From an uncultured Pelagibacteraceae bacterium (lineage in GTDB: Bacteria > Pseudomonadota > Alphaproteobacteria > Pelagibacterales > Pelagibacteraceae), in the NCBI GenBank assembly GCA_902595595.1, contig CACJQX010000002.1, positions 1 through 64,000 of the forward strand: 64,000 nucleotides of DNA, in the 5' to 3' direction. The notes beneath the pieces are model-generated. The model ran no database searches. It saw nothing but the letters and a program-made list of their open reading frames with translations, and was not told the DNA's origin. The number at the start of each line of letters is the position of its first letter. Positions within the stretch are counted from its first letter, which is position 1. The position numbers were made by a program, and so were the translations under genes. Shown here in pieces: positions 20,844 to 30,778 of this stretch.

Positions 20844-21795
20844 TCCCATTCTAATTGTATCTGGAGAGCCAAATAGTGTTTTTTTGGAATTATTATTTAA
20901 AGCACTAAAGCAAAAAAAATTTAAAAGTCCTATAATTCTAATTTCTTCTGAAAAACTTTTAAAATTACAAATGAATAAACTTAATTTTAAAAAAAAAATA
21001 AAATTATTAAATGTAAAAAATTTAAGTAACTATAAACTCAATAACAATTCGATTAATTTAATAAATATTAGTTTAAATCAAAAAAAAGCTTTTGAAAAAA
21101 TTTCAAAAAAATCTAATAAATTTATAAGAAATTGTTTTGAAATTGCTTTTGATATTTTAAAAAAAAATAAAATTTATAAATTTATAAATGGTCCGATTTC
21201 GAAAAAAAGTTTTTTGGAAAAAAAATACTTAGGAATTACAGAATATATTTCAAAAAAATTTAATTTAAAAAAGACTGGTATGTTAATTTATAATAAAAAT
21301 TTATCAGTTTGTCCCATAACAACACATTTGCCTTTAAAAGCTGTTTCGAGAAATATAACAAAAAAATTAATTTCAGAAAAAATAAAAATAATTAATAATT
21401 TTTATAGTGAGATACTTAAAAAAAAACCAAAAATTGCTGTTTTAGGATTAAATCCTCATTGTGAAAGCATATATAAATATAACGAAGATTTAAAAATTAT
21501 AAAACCTACAGTAAATAATTTAAAAAAAAAATATAATATTTCTGGACCTTTTCCTGCTGATACTTTTTTTTTATCACAAAACAGAAAAAAATATGATGTT
21601 GTTTTAGGTATGTATCATGATCAAGTATTGACACCCTTAAAAACATTATTTGAATATGATGCAATTAATATAACAATGGGTTTACCCTTTATTCGTGTAT
21701 CTCCTGATCATGGACCTAATAAAAAAATGCTTGGAAAAAATAAATCTAATCCTACAAGCTTAATACAAGCTATTAACTTTTTAGATAAAAAGTGA
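20830..21795 (+). CDS. pdxA: 4-hydroxythreonine-4-phosphate dehydrogenase
   Basis: NGPISKKSF, AVLGLNPHCES, GPFPADTFF, YDVVLGMYHDQVLTPLKTLFEYDAINITMGLPFIRVSPDHG. Confidence 0.93.
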   Translation: MKKYSPILIVSGEPNSVFLELLFKALKQKKFKSPIILISSEKLLKLQMNKLNFKKKIKLLNVKNLSNYKLNNNSINLINISLNQKKAFEKISKKSNKFIRNCFEIAFDILKKNKIYKFINGPISKKSFLEKKYLGITEYISKKFNLKKTGMLIYNKNLSVCPITTHLPLKAVSRNITKKLISEKIKIINNFYSEILKKKPKIAVLGLNPHCESIYKYNEDLKIIKPTVNNLKKKYNISGPFPADTFFLSQNRKKYDVVLGMYHDQVLTPLKTLFEYDAINITMGLPFIRVSPDHGPNKKMLGKNKSNPTSLIQAINFLDKK

Positions 21796-22577
21796 TCAAA
21801 GCAAAAAAAAGCTTAGGCCAAAATTTTTTAATAGATAAAAATATTTTGGAAAAGATTGTAAATGCTGCCAATATCTCAAATAAAACAATTTTAGAGATAG
21901 GTCCAGGTACTGGGAATCTTACGTCATATATTTTAAAAAAAAATCCAAAAAAAATGTTTGTAATAGAAAAAGATAATGATCTTGCAAGAAATCTTGAGAA
22001 TAAATTTCATAATCAAATAACTATTATTAACGATGATGTTTTAAAATTAGATGAAACTAAACTTTTCAAAGAAGAGGTTACAGTCTTTGGGAATTTACCA
22101 TACAATATTTCAACTGAAATTCTATGTAAATGGATAATTAATTTAAAAGACAAATTTTGGTTCAAAAGTTTAGTTTTAATGTTTCAAAAAGAAGTTGCTG
22201 ATAGAATTGTTGCAGAATTTAACACTTCTAAATATGGAAGATTATCCGTAATTTGTAATTGGAAGCTTAATATTAAAAAAATATGTGATGTTAAACCTGA
22301 AGCATTTTTACCAAAACCAAAAATAGATAGCTCATTATTGCTCTTCTACCCAAAGAAAAATTTTATTAAAATTGATGATCCTGTTAATTTAGAAAAAGTT
22401 ACTAAGGTTTTTTTTAATCAAAGAAGAAAAATGTTAAAAAAACCTTTTCATCAACTTTTTAATGGAGATCAAAAAGTTTTAGATAAGCTAAAAATTGATT
22501 TAAATTTAAGACCTCAGAACCTTAGTTTAGATACTTATTACAAATTAACTTCTGAATATGAAAGGTTAAGAAATTAG
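21792..22577 (+). CDS. rsmA: 16S rRNA (adenine(1518)-N(6)/adenine(1519)-N(6))-dimethyltransferase
   Basis: [39 protein letters not shown]. Confidence 0.95.
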   Translation: MIKAKKSLGQNFLIDKNILEKIVNAANISNKTILEIGPGTGNLTSYILKKNPKKMFVIEKDNDLARNLENKFHNQITIINDDVLKLDETKLFKEEVTVFGNLPYNISTEILCKWIINLKDKFWFKSLVLMFQKEVADRIVAEFNTSKYGRLSVICNWKLNIKKICDVKPEAFLPKPKIDSSLLLFYPKKNFIKIDDPVNLEKVTKVFFNQRRKMLKKPFHQLFNGDQKVLDKLKIDLNLRPQNLSLDTYYKLTSEYERLRN

Positions 22578-23198
22578 TTTCTCAACATGTCTTCTTATAA
22601 AATCAGGATCATAATCTTTAGACCCATTCGTAATTACTGCATCTATCAAATTTGTTATTTTTAAATAACACTCATTTAAATTATTATTAATTACAACATA
22701 ATCATAATTTATCCAATGTAGAACATCTCTTTCGAACTGTTTCATTCTTTCTTCTGCTATTAATTTAGCATTTGCATGTCTTTTAGATAATCTTTCAAAC
22801 AAAACTTCTTTACTTGGGGGAAGTATAAAAAAAGTGATTAATTTATAATCTAATTTTTTATTTTTTATTTGATCAGCTCCCTGCCAATCAATATCGAAGA
22901 GAACATTTTTGCTCTTATTTAATTTATCTATTACTGGTGTTCTTGTTGTGCCATAAAAATTATTGAAAACTTTTGCGTATTCAAGAAACTCCTCATTTTT
23001 AATCAATCTTTTAAATTCTGTTTCATTAACAAAAAAGTAGTCCTGATTCTTGTTTTCCTCAGGTCTTGGTTGTCTAGTTGTGTGTGAAATTGAGATTTCG
23101 AAATTATCTTTTTCAGATAACTTTTTTACAAGAGTAGTTTTACCTGCTCCTGAGGGAGAGGATAATATTATCATTACCCCATCTTTTTCTGATGGCAT
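22566..23198 (-). CDS. gmk: Guanylate kinase
   Basis: [49 protein letters not shown]. Confidence 0.96.
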   Translation of the reverse strand: MPSEKDGVMIILSSPSGAGKTTLVKKLSEKDNFEISISHTTRQPRPEENKNQDYFFVNETEFKRLIKNEEFLEYAKVFNNFYGTTRTPVIDKLNKSKNVLFDIDWQGADQIKNKKLDYKLITFFILPPSKEVLFERLSKRHANAKLIAEERMKQFERDVLHWINYDYVVINNNLNECYLKITNLIDAVITNGSKDYDPDFIRRHVEKLIS

Positions 23199-23206
23199 TA
23201 AAATTT

Positions 23207-23446
23207 CTAGTTTGCTTTTCCTTCGATAAATTTAACTGCATCACCCACAGTTAGAATTTTCTCAGCTTCACTATCTGAAATTTCAGATCCAAATTCTTCC
23301 TCAAAAGCCATCACTAATTCAACTGTATCTAAACTATCAGCCCCTAAATCATCTATAAAACTTGACTCCTCAGTTACTTTTGCTTCATCGATACCTAAGT
23401 GATCAGCTACAATTTTTTTTACTTTGCTTGAAACGTCTTCTGACAT
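23207..23446 (-). CDS. acpP: Acyl carrier protein
   Basis: 79 aa; phosphopantetheine site [21 protein letters not shown]. Confidence 0.97.
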   Translation of the reverse strand: MSEDVSSKVKKIVADHLGIDEAKVTEESSFIDDLGADSLDTVELVMAFEEEFGSEISDSEAEKILTVGDAVKFIEGKAN

Positions 23447-23494
23447 ATTGATCCTTTTTGTTATAAATTCTTAATAGTTTAAAAACCTATTTTG

Positions 23495-24232
23495 TCAAGC
23501 CATATACATGCCTCCATTAACATGCAAGGTTTCACCATTTATATAATTTGATTGATCAGAACATAAAAAAAGCACTGCATTTGCAATATCATCTGGTTCT
23601 CCTAGCCGAGCAGAAGGAATTTTTGAGATTATAGCTTCTTTAAATTTATCATCTAATTTGTCTGTCATTGCTGTTTTAATAAAACCAGGTGAAATACAAT
23701 TTATATTTATGTTTTTTTTGGCATACTCGATTGCAAGACTTTTTGACATAGCAATTATACCTGCTTTGGATGCTGTGTAATTTGCCTGGCCTAGATTTCC
23801 TGTATGACCTACAACTGATGTAATGTTAACAATTTTACCATACTTGTTTTTAAGCATTTTTTTAATCGCAAACTTACTCATTAAAAAAGTTGAAGTTAAA
23901 TTAATATTAATTACTTTTTGCCACTCTTCTAAATTCATCCTTATTGCCAAGTTATCTTGAGTGACTCCTGCGTTGTTAATTATGCAGTCTAAATTTTCCC
24001 CAAGTTCTTTTGTTGCGTTTTCAACAAATTCCTCGATTTGATCACTTTGAGAAATATCAAACTTTAATATTTTTATATTTTTATATTTCCCTTTTAGCTC
24101 CTCAAGTTTTTCTATTCTTGTACCTGAGGCTAAAATATTTGATCCTGCTTGATTTAATTTATCAATTATTGAATTACCTATGCCACCTGAAGCGCCAGTA
24201 ACAATAATATTTTTACCTTTTAAATCTATCAT
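23495..24232 (-). CDS. fabG: 3-oxoacyl-[acyl-carrier-protein] reductase
   Basis: SDR: VTGASGGIG, NNAGVTQDNL, YTASKAGIIAMSKSLA; adjacent to fabD and acpP. Confidence 0.95.
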   Translation of the reverse strand: MIDLKGKNIIVTGASGGIGNSIIDKLNQAGSNILASGTRIEKLEELKGKYKNIKILKFDISQSDQIEEFVENATKELGENLDCIINNAGVTQDNLAIRMNLEEWQKVININLTSTFLMSKFAIKKMLKNKYGKIVNITSVVGHTGNLGQANYTASKAGIIAMSKSLAIEYAKKNININCISPGFIKTAMTDKLDDKFKEAIISKIPSARLGEPDDIANAVLFLCSDQSNYINGETLHVNGGMYMA

Positions 24233-25155
24233 ATTTTTAGTTTTTCGATATCACTATGATTATTAATTGTATCAATTTTAACATCTCTATTGATTCTTTT
24301 TACAAGACCTGACAAAACTTTCCCAGGTCCAATTTCTATAAAATGGTTTATACCATTTTGTATCATATTAATCACACTTTCTCTCCATCTAACTCTACTC
24401 TCTATTTGTCTAATTAACAGATTTTTAAGTTCATCTGGATCTTTAATTTCATTAGCTGTCACGTTTGAAATTAATTTATTTTGTCCATTTTTAAAATTAA
24501 GTTTATTTAACTCCTCAGTCATAATTTTTGTAGCATTACTCATCAGTTCACAGTGAAAAGGTGCACTTACTGGAAGTTTAATATTTTTTATTGAATTATC
24601 CTTTAAAATTTGAATTAAATTTTCTAAATCTTTTGTTTTTCCACTCAAAACAATTTGACCCACAGAATTATCATTCGCAATTTGAGCTTGTAAATTTTTT
24701 TTATTTTCTATTAAAATATTTTCAATCACATCAACTGTTGTACCTAATGCCGCAAGCATTCCTCCTTGCCCTGTAGGCACAGAGTTTTGCATAGCATCTC
24801 CTCTAATTCTTAGTATTTTTAAAGTATATGAAAAATCTAGATATCCCGCACATGATAAAGCTGAATATTCACCCAAAGAGTGTCCAGCAAAGTATTTTGC
24901 TTTATTTAAATCTATGTTAAATTCATTTTTTACTACATTAAAAATTGCATAACTTATTAGATATATTGCTGGCTGCGTATTAACTGTTAAATCTAAATCC
25001 TCTTTCGGTCCTTCTAGAATAAGTTTAGATATAGAAAAATTTAGTATATCATCTGCCTGTTTAAACAAGTCTTTTACTATATCAAATTTATCATAAAGCT
25101 CTTTTCCCATTCCCACTATTTGAGATCCTTGACCTGGAAAAATTACTGAAAACAT
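24229..25155 (-). CDS. fabD: Malonyl-CoA-ACP transacylase
   Basis: FPGQGSQIVGMGKEL, FAGHSLGEYSAL, APFHCELM. Confidence 0.96.
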   Translation of the reverse strand: MFSVIFPGQGSQIVGMGKELYDKFDIVKDLFKQADDILNFSISKLILEGPKEDLDLTVNTQPAIYLISYAIFNVVKNEFNIDLNKAKYFAGHSLGEYSALSCAGYLDFSYTLKILRIRGDAMQNSVPTGQGGMLAALGTTVDVIENILIENKKNLQAQIANDNSVGQIVLSGKTKDLENLIQILKDNSIKNIKLPVSAPFHCELMSNATKIMTEELNKLNFKNGQNKLISNVTANEIKDPDELKNLLIRQIESRVRWRESVINMIQNGINHFIEIGPGKVLSGLVKRINRDVKIDTINNHSDIEKLKI

Positions 25156-25242
25156 ATAAAAAAAACTAATATTTTAACCTTTTTAACTATTGTAATTAAA
25201 CTTTTATAATAGTATATCCTCATTTTTTATTAAAGAACTTAA

Positions 25243-25596
25243 ATGAATTTATACGAACATACTATTATTGCTAGGCAAGATACTTCACCAAGTGAATTAA
25301 AGCAACTAACAGAAAAATATTCTAAAATTGTTGAAAAAAATGATGGAGAAGTTGTTAAAACCGAGAACTGGGGATTATTAAACTTATCTTATCTTATTAA
25401 AAAGAATAAAAAAGGAAGTTACATACACTTTAAAATAAAAGGTAAAGGAAATGTAATTCATGAATTAGAGAAAAATGAAGCTATAGATAAAAAATTACTA
25501 AGATATTTAACAGTCAGAGTAAAAAAGTTTGACTTAGAAACAACCTATTTTGGAAAAAAAGAAGATAGCGAAAAAAAAGAAAGTGCTAAAAACTAA
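25243..25596 (+). CDS. rpsF: 30S ribosomal protein S6
   Basis: [13 protein letters not shown]..., [21 protein letters not shown]; rpsF-rpsR-rplI order. Confidence 0.96.
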   Translation: MNLYEHTIIARQDTSPSELKQLTEKYSKIVEKNDGEVVKTENWGLLNLSYLIKKNKKGSYIHFKIKGKGNVIHELEKNEAIDKKLLRYLTVRVKKFDLETTYFGKKEDSEKKESAKN

Positions 25597-25868
25597 TGCC
25601 AAAAAGACAAAGTGGAAATAAAAAAGGTAAACAAAGTAATTTTGCAAAATTAAGTATTTTTCAACCAAATAAATATAAATTTAAAAAAACTTGTCCATTG
25701 TCAGTAAAAGGCGCTCCTGAAGTGGATTATAAAAACATAAAACTTTTAAAAAAATATGTATCTGAAAATGGTAAAATCTTGCCATCAAGGATTACAAATG
25801 TATCTCAAAAAAAACAAAGAGAACTATCTCTTTCAATAAAAAGAGCAAGAAATTTAGCATTAATATAG
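25596..25868 (+). CDS. rpsR: 30S ribosomal protein S18
   Basis: [47 protein letters not shown]. Confidence 0.96.
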   Translation: MPKRQSGNKKGKQSNFAKLSIFQPNKYKFKKTCPLSVKGAPEVDYKNIKLLKKYVSENGKILPSRITNVSQKKQRELSLSIKRARNLALI

Positions 25869-25869
25869 A

Positions 25870-26328
25870 ATGAAAGTAATCTTATTAGAAAATGTAAAAA
25901 GAATTGGATCTATTGGCGAAGTAATAGATGTGAAAAGAGGTTTTGCTAGAAACTTTTTAATTGCTAATAAAAAAGCTCTCTATGCTTCAAAAGAGAACAT
26001 AAAAGAAGTTGAAAAGATTAAAGCTGAATTATCCAAAAAAGATAACGAAAAGAAAAAAGAAGCTTCTCAAATTGCTGAACAAATTAATAGAAAAGAATTT
26101 TCTGTCAAAAAACTAAGTACAGAAAATAATGAATTGTATGGTTCTGTTAAACCAACTGAGATTTCAAAACTTATACAAGAAGAAAACAAAATTGACATAA
26201 AGCCCTCCATGATACAACCAGTTGAAGAAATAAAAGCTTTAGGAAAATTTAAAGTTAAAATATCTTTACACTCTGAAGTTGATGCTGAAATTACAATAAA
26301 TGTTTCTTCGTCTGATACAATTCAATAA
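25870..26328 (+). CDS. rplI: 50S ribosomal protein L9
   Basis: MKVILLENVKRIGSIGEVIDVKRGFARNFLIANKKA. Confidence 0.96.
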   Translation: MKVILLENVKRIGSIGEVIDVKRGFARNFLIANKKALYASKENIKEVEKIKAELSKKDNEKKKEASQIAEQINRKEFSVKKLSTENNELYGSVKPTEISKLIQEENKIDIKPSMIQPVEEIKALGKFKVKISLHSEVDAEITINVSSSDTIQ

Positions 26329-26396
26329 TTATACATTCTTTTCCCCAGCACCAATTTACAATTTGATTTAATTAATTATCATGTAAATTTATTTTC

Positions 26397-27815
26397 ATGG
26401 AAAACAATTTGAGTATAGTCAAAGATCAATTTAAAGAATTACCAAATAATATTGAAGCCGAACAAGCCGTAATAGGATCTATCCTCGTAAGCAATGATAT
26501 TTTTGACGAAATTAATACAATAATTTCTAGTATAAACTTTTATGATCCAATGCATCAAAAAATATTTGAGGCAGTGGAAAGTCTTATCTATAAAGGAATG
26601 TTAGCTAATCCAATTACTTTAAAAAATTATTTTGAAGATGAAAAAGATGATATAAATGTTCCTGAATATTTAGTTAAAATCACAAAATTTTCTACATCGG
26701 TTAGGCAAGCAATAGAATATTCAAAGATAATTTACGATATGTTTGTAAGAAGGGAATTAATCAAAATTTCTGAACAAACTATTGATAGTGCAAAATTAAA
26801 TGATCTTGATACTAACGGACAATCTATAATCGAAAGTTCTGAAAGATTATTATTTGATTTAGCTGAAAAAGGTTCCTTCAATTCTTCTTTAGTAAAATTT
26901 GATGAAGCAATGAAACAAACAATTGAAATGGCCTCGGCTGCTTATAAGAACGAAGAGGGAATCGTTGGTGTGCCAACCGGTTTAAGAGACCTAGATGATA
27001 AACTTGGTGGTTTACATCAATCAGATTTAATTATTATTGCTGGTCGACCATCGATGGGTAAAACCTCGCTAGCAACAAATATTGCATTTAATGCTGCTCA
27101 AAAACTACAAGAGAGTGGTAAGAAATCATCTATAGCTTTCTTCTCACTTGAAATGTCTTCAGAACAATTGTCTACAAGAATTATATCCGAACAAGCTAGA
27201 ATTAGTTCTAATGATATTAGAAGAGGAAGAATATCAGATGATCAATTTGATAAATTTTTAGAAACATCAAAAAATATTTCTGAACTGCCCCTTTATATTG
27301 ATGAAACTCCAGCAATAAGTATTGCCGCTTTAAGTAATAGAGCAAGACGTATTAAAAGGCTTTTTGGTCTTGATATGATTGTGGTTGATTACATCCAATT
27401 AATGAGAGGAACCACATTTAACAAAGATGGAAGAGTTCAAGAAATATCACAAATTACTCAAGGACTTAAAGCAATAGCTAAGGAACTCTCTGTTCCAGTG
27501 GTGGCTCTTTCACAGCTGTCTAGACAAGTAGAACAAAGAGATGATCATAAACCTCAATTAGCAGACTTAAGAGAGTCGGGTTCTATTGAACAAGATGCTG
27601 ATGTTGTAATGTTTGTTTATAGAGAAGGATATTACTTGCAAAGAAAAGAACCACGTGAGGCGACAGTTGAACATGCTGAATGGCAAGCAAAAATGAATGA
27701 GGTTGCGCATTTGGCTCAAATTATAATTGGAAAACAAAGACATGGTCCTATTGGTAACGTAACTCTTGAATTTGAGGAAAGATTTACAAAATTTAAGGAT
27801 ACTCAATTAAGTTAA
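26397..27815 (+). CDS. dnaB: Replicative DNA helicase DnaB (no intein)
   Basis: NIEAEQAVIGSIL, IIIAGRPSMGKTSLATNIA, VVDYIQLMRG, LSQLSRQVEQRDDHKPQLADLRESGSIEQDADVVMFVYR. Confidence 0.97.
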   Translation: MENNLSIVKDQFKELPNNIEAEQAVIGSILVSNDIFDEINTIISSINFYDPMHQKIFEAVESLIYKGMLANPITLKNYFEDEKDDINVPEYLVKITKFSTSVRQAIEYSKIIYDMFVRRELIKISEQTIDSAKLNDLDTNGQSIIESSERLLFDLAEKGSFNSSLVKFDEAMKQTIEMASAAYKNEEGIVGVPTGLRDLDDKLGGLHQSDLIIIAGRPSMGKTSLATNIAFNAAQKLQESGKKSSIAFFSLEMSSEQLSTRIISEQARISSNDIRRGRISDDQFDKFLETSKNISELPLYIDETPAISIAALSNRARRIKRLFGLDMIVVDYIQLMRGTTFNKDGRVQEISQITQGLKAIAKELSVPVVALSQLSRQVEQRDDHKPQLADLRESGSIEQDADVVMFVYREGYYLQRKEPREATVEHAEWQAKMNEVAHLAQIIIGKQRHGPIGNVTLEFEERFTKFKDTQLS

Positions 27816-27836
27816 ATTCCAATATAAAGAGCTTGA

Positions 27837-30233
27837 ATGATAGCTCATTTTTACCAAAACGTTATCCTCAAAAATCCTAAAGCAATATTTGTATTGTTAA
27901 TTATTACTATTTTAAGTTTTGGATACCATTCAAAAAATTTTAGGCTAGATGCTTCATCAGAAACCTTATTAATAGAGGGTGACCCAGATTTAGCATATTT
28001 AAAGGAAGTCTCCGAAAGATATGGGTCTAAAGAATTTTTAATTCTTACCTATACACCAAATGAGGGTATGGCAACTGAAACTTCAATTAATAATTTATTA
28101 AGTTTAAAATATAAAATTCAGAGCCTCAATTGGGTTCATAGTGTAATTACATTATTAGACATTCCTCTTTTAAATAATTCAGATGCTCCTCTTCAGGAAA
28201 GACTAGAAAGCTTCAAAACATTAAAAGATGAAGATGTTGATAGAGATAGAGGTTTTAAAGAAATTTTAAATAGTCCTGTTTTTCGAAATTTCGTCATTAG
28301 TGAAGACGGCAAAACTAGTGGAATTATTGTTAACATTAAACAGTCTCAAAAATTAGAAGATATAGAAAATAAATCAAAAGAAGAAATTGAACTAATTAAA
28401 GATAAAATCAAAAAACAAAACCATCAGAATATTTTAGAAATTAGACAAGTTATTCAAAGTTATGGTGATGTTGGAAAAATTTATCTTGGAGGAATACCAA
28501 TGATTGCTGATGATATGATGACTTTTATCAAAAGTGATATAATTGTTTTTGGTTTGGGTGTTCTGTTATTTATAATTGCTACTTTATGGTTTGTTTTTAG
28601 AAATCTTCTTTGGATTGTAGTTCCTATAAGCAGTTGTCTTTTTTCTGTGATAATTATGATGGGGTTACTTGGACTACTAGGATGGAAAGTTACAGTTATC
28701 TCATCAAATTTCATTGCACTTATGTTGATTTTAACAATGGCAATGAATATTCATATGAGTACTAGGTTCCTTCAACTTAAAAAAGATTCTCCATCAAAAA
28801 ATAATTTTGAAATTATTTCTTTAACAACTTCAAAAATGTTTTGGCCAATTCTTTATACCGTTCTAACAACAATTTTTGCATTCTTGTCTTTAATTTTTAG
28901 TGAAATAAAACCTATTATTGATTTTGGTTGGATGATGACTTTTGGTTTGATTACGTCATTTATCATTACATTTACTTTGCTACCTACTCTTTTAAATTTT
29001 GCACCCACAAATAATATTTCAGTTAAAAAAGAACAGAAATCAAAATTTACAGATTTACTTGGTTTAATTTCTCTTAATAATAAAAACTCTATCTTCTTAG
29101 TAACCGGAATAGTTATAATATTCAGTATTACTGGAATAAGTAAGCTTGAAGTTGAAAATAGTTTTATAAATTACTTTGATAAGAATACTGAAATTTACAA
29201 GGGCATGAAGCTTATAGATGAGGAGCTAGGTGGAACCACTCCTTTAGAGGTTATTATAAAATTTCCTGAGAAAGAAAAGGTGAAACAATCTGAAGAAGAT
29301 GATGAATTTGAGGATTGGAGTGATGAAGAAGATGATAATGATGAAAAATACTGGTTTACCAAAGATAAAATTGATCTAATAACATCTGTTCATAATTACT
29401 TAGATAGCTTACCTGAAATTGGCAAAGTTCTATCTTTTTCATCTATTATTGAGGTTGCTACTCAATTAAATAATAATAAGCCTTTAGGTACTTTAGAAAT
29501 GGGAGTGCTTTACTCTAAAATTCCCGAGCGTATTAAAACTGAAATCATCAATCCTTATCTTTCTATCAAAGATAATGAGGCTCGAATTAGTTTAAGAATT
29601 ATAGACTCGCAGGAAGATTTAAGAAGAAATGATTTAATTAACAAAATTAATTTTGATCTAAAAGATAAATTTGGTTTAGAAGAAAAAGATTATAAACTAG
29701 CAGGTGTATTAATATTGTTTAATAATTTATTGCAAAGTCTGTTTAAATCTCAAATTTTAACATTAGGATTAGTTATGATTGGAATATTTTCAATGTTCAT
29801 AATCTTATTTAGAAATATTAAGCTTTCATTCATTGGTGTTGTTCCAAATTTTATTGCAGCTTTTTTTATCTTAGGAATAATTGGATCATTAGGAATACCT
29901 TTAGATATGATGACTATAACTATTGCAGCAATTACAATAGGAATTGCGGTAGATAACAGTATTCACTATATTTACAGATTTAAAGAAGAGTTTAATAAAA
30001 TAAAAGATTATAACAAAACTTTAAAAACGTGTCATTCAACTGTTGGGGTTGCTATACTAAACACTTCAATTACGATTGTTTTTGGATTTTCTATTTTAGT
30101 GTTATCAAAGTTTATCCCAACAATTTATTTTGGTGTGTTTACTGGCCTGGCTATGTTATTAGCTATGATATCAGTATTAACACTACTTCCTGCACTAATC
30201 TTAATTATTAAACCTTTTGGCAAATCATCTTAA
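27837..30233 (+). CDS. RND/MMPL-family transporter
   Basis: 798 aa with two TM bundles, large extracytoplasmic loops, ITIGIAVDNSIHYIYRFKEEF (MMPL/SSD-like motif). Confidence 0.88.
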   Translation: MIAHFYQNVILKNPKAIFVLLIITILSFGYHSKNFRLDASSETLLIEGDPDLAYLKEVSERYGSKEFLILTYTPNEGMATETSINNLLSLKYKIQSLNWVHSVITLLDIPLLNNSDAPLQERLESFKTLKDEDVDRDRGFKEILNSPVFRNFVISEDGKTSGIIVNIKQSQKLEDIENKSKEEIELIKDKIKKQNHQNILEIRQVIQSYGDVGKIYLGGIPMIADDMMTFIKSDIIVFGLGVLLFIIATLWFVFRNLLWIVVPISSCLFSVIIMMGLLGLLGWKVTVISSNFIALMLILTMAMNIHMSTRFLQLKKDSPSKNNFEIISLTTSKMFWPILYTVLTTIFAFLSLIFSEIKPIIDFGWMMTFGLITSFIITFTLLPTLLNFAPTNNISVKKEQKSKFTDLLGLISLNNKNSIFLVTGIVIIFSITGISKLEVENSFINYFDKNTEIYKGMKLIDEELGGTTPLEVIIKFPEKEKVKQSEEDDEFEDWSDEEDDNDEKYWFTKDKIDLITSVHNYLDSLPEIGKVLSFSSIIEVATQLNNNKPLGTLEMGVLYSKIPERIKTEIINPYLSIKDNEARISLRIIDSQEDLRRNDLINKINFDLKDKFGLEEKDYKLAGVLILFNNLLQSLFKSQILTLGLVMIGIFSMFIILFRNIKLSFIGVVPNFIAAFFILGIIGSLGIPLDMMTITIAAITIGIAVDNSIHYIYRFKEEFNKIKDYNKTLKTCHSTVGVAILNTSITIVFGFSILVLSKFIPTIYFGVFTGLAMLLAMISVLTLLPALILIIKPFGKSS

Positions 30234-30778
30234 TGTTAGAAATCATAAAAGATTTTTATAAAGCAATTTCGATAATTGATTTAATTTATTTAATTTTAAC
30301 AATCCTTTCTTTGATAAATTGTTACAAAAAGGGTTTCATTTTAAGTGTTCTCTCAATGGCTAAATGGTTGTTGGCATACATAATTACATTAATTCTATTT
30401 CCTAAAATTAAACCCTATGTAAAAGACATAATTGATAATGAGTATGTACTTGATGTTGGTTTAGGAATAGTAATATTTGTGGTTGTTATCTTTTTGGTTT
30501 TATTAGTTAATAAAGGAATCAGTAAAGCAGTCAGATACACAGGAATCGGTGGTTTAGATACGACATTTGGATTCTTTTTTGGTTTTATAAGAGCTTACAT
30601 TATTTCTGTATGTATCTTTTCAGGTGTTCATATCGTTTATAATTATGATAAATGGCCAATAAATTTTGACAAATCATACGTCTTTCCATATTTAGAAAAA
30701 GGTAGTAGTTATCTGATAAAAGAATTTCCTAATGAAAAAACATATCAAGATTCTAAAGAAAAAATTACAGATCTATAA
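30233..30778 (+). CDS. cvpA: CvpA family membrane protein
   Basis: Four TM segments, GGLDTTFGFFFGFIRAYII; immediately upstream of purF. Confidence 0.88.
   Translation: MLEIIKDFYKAISIIDLIYLILTILSLINCYKKGFILSVLSMAKWLLAYIITLILFPKIKPYVKDIIDNEYVLDVGLGIVIFVVVIFLVLLVNKGISKAVRYTGIGGLDTTFGFFFGFIRAYIISVCIFSGVHIVYNYDKWPINFDKSYVFPYLEKGSSYLIKEFPNEKTYQDSKEKITDL

Noticed and set aside
25156-25242. Possible S6:S18 autoregulatory leader upstream of rpsF
   Set aside because: No CCG-type S6:S18 binding motif or clear stem seen in this AT-rich leader.
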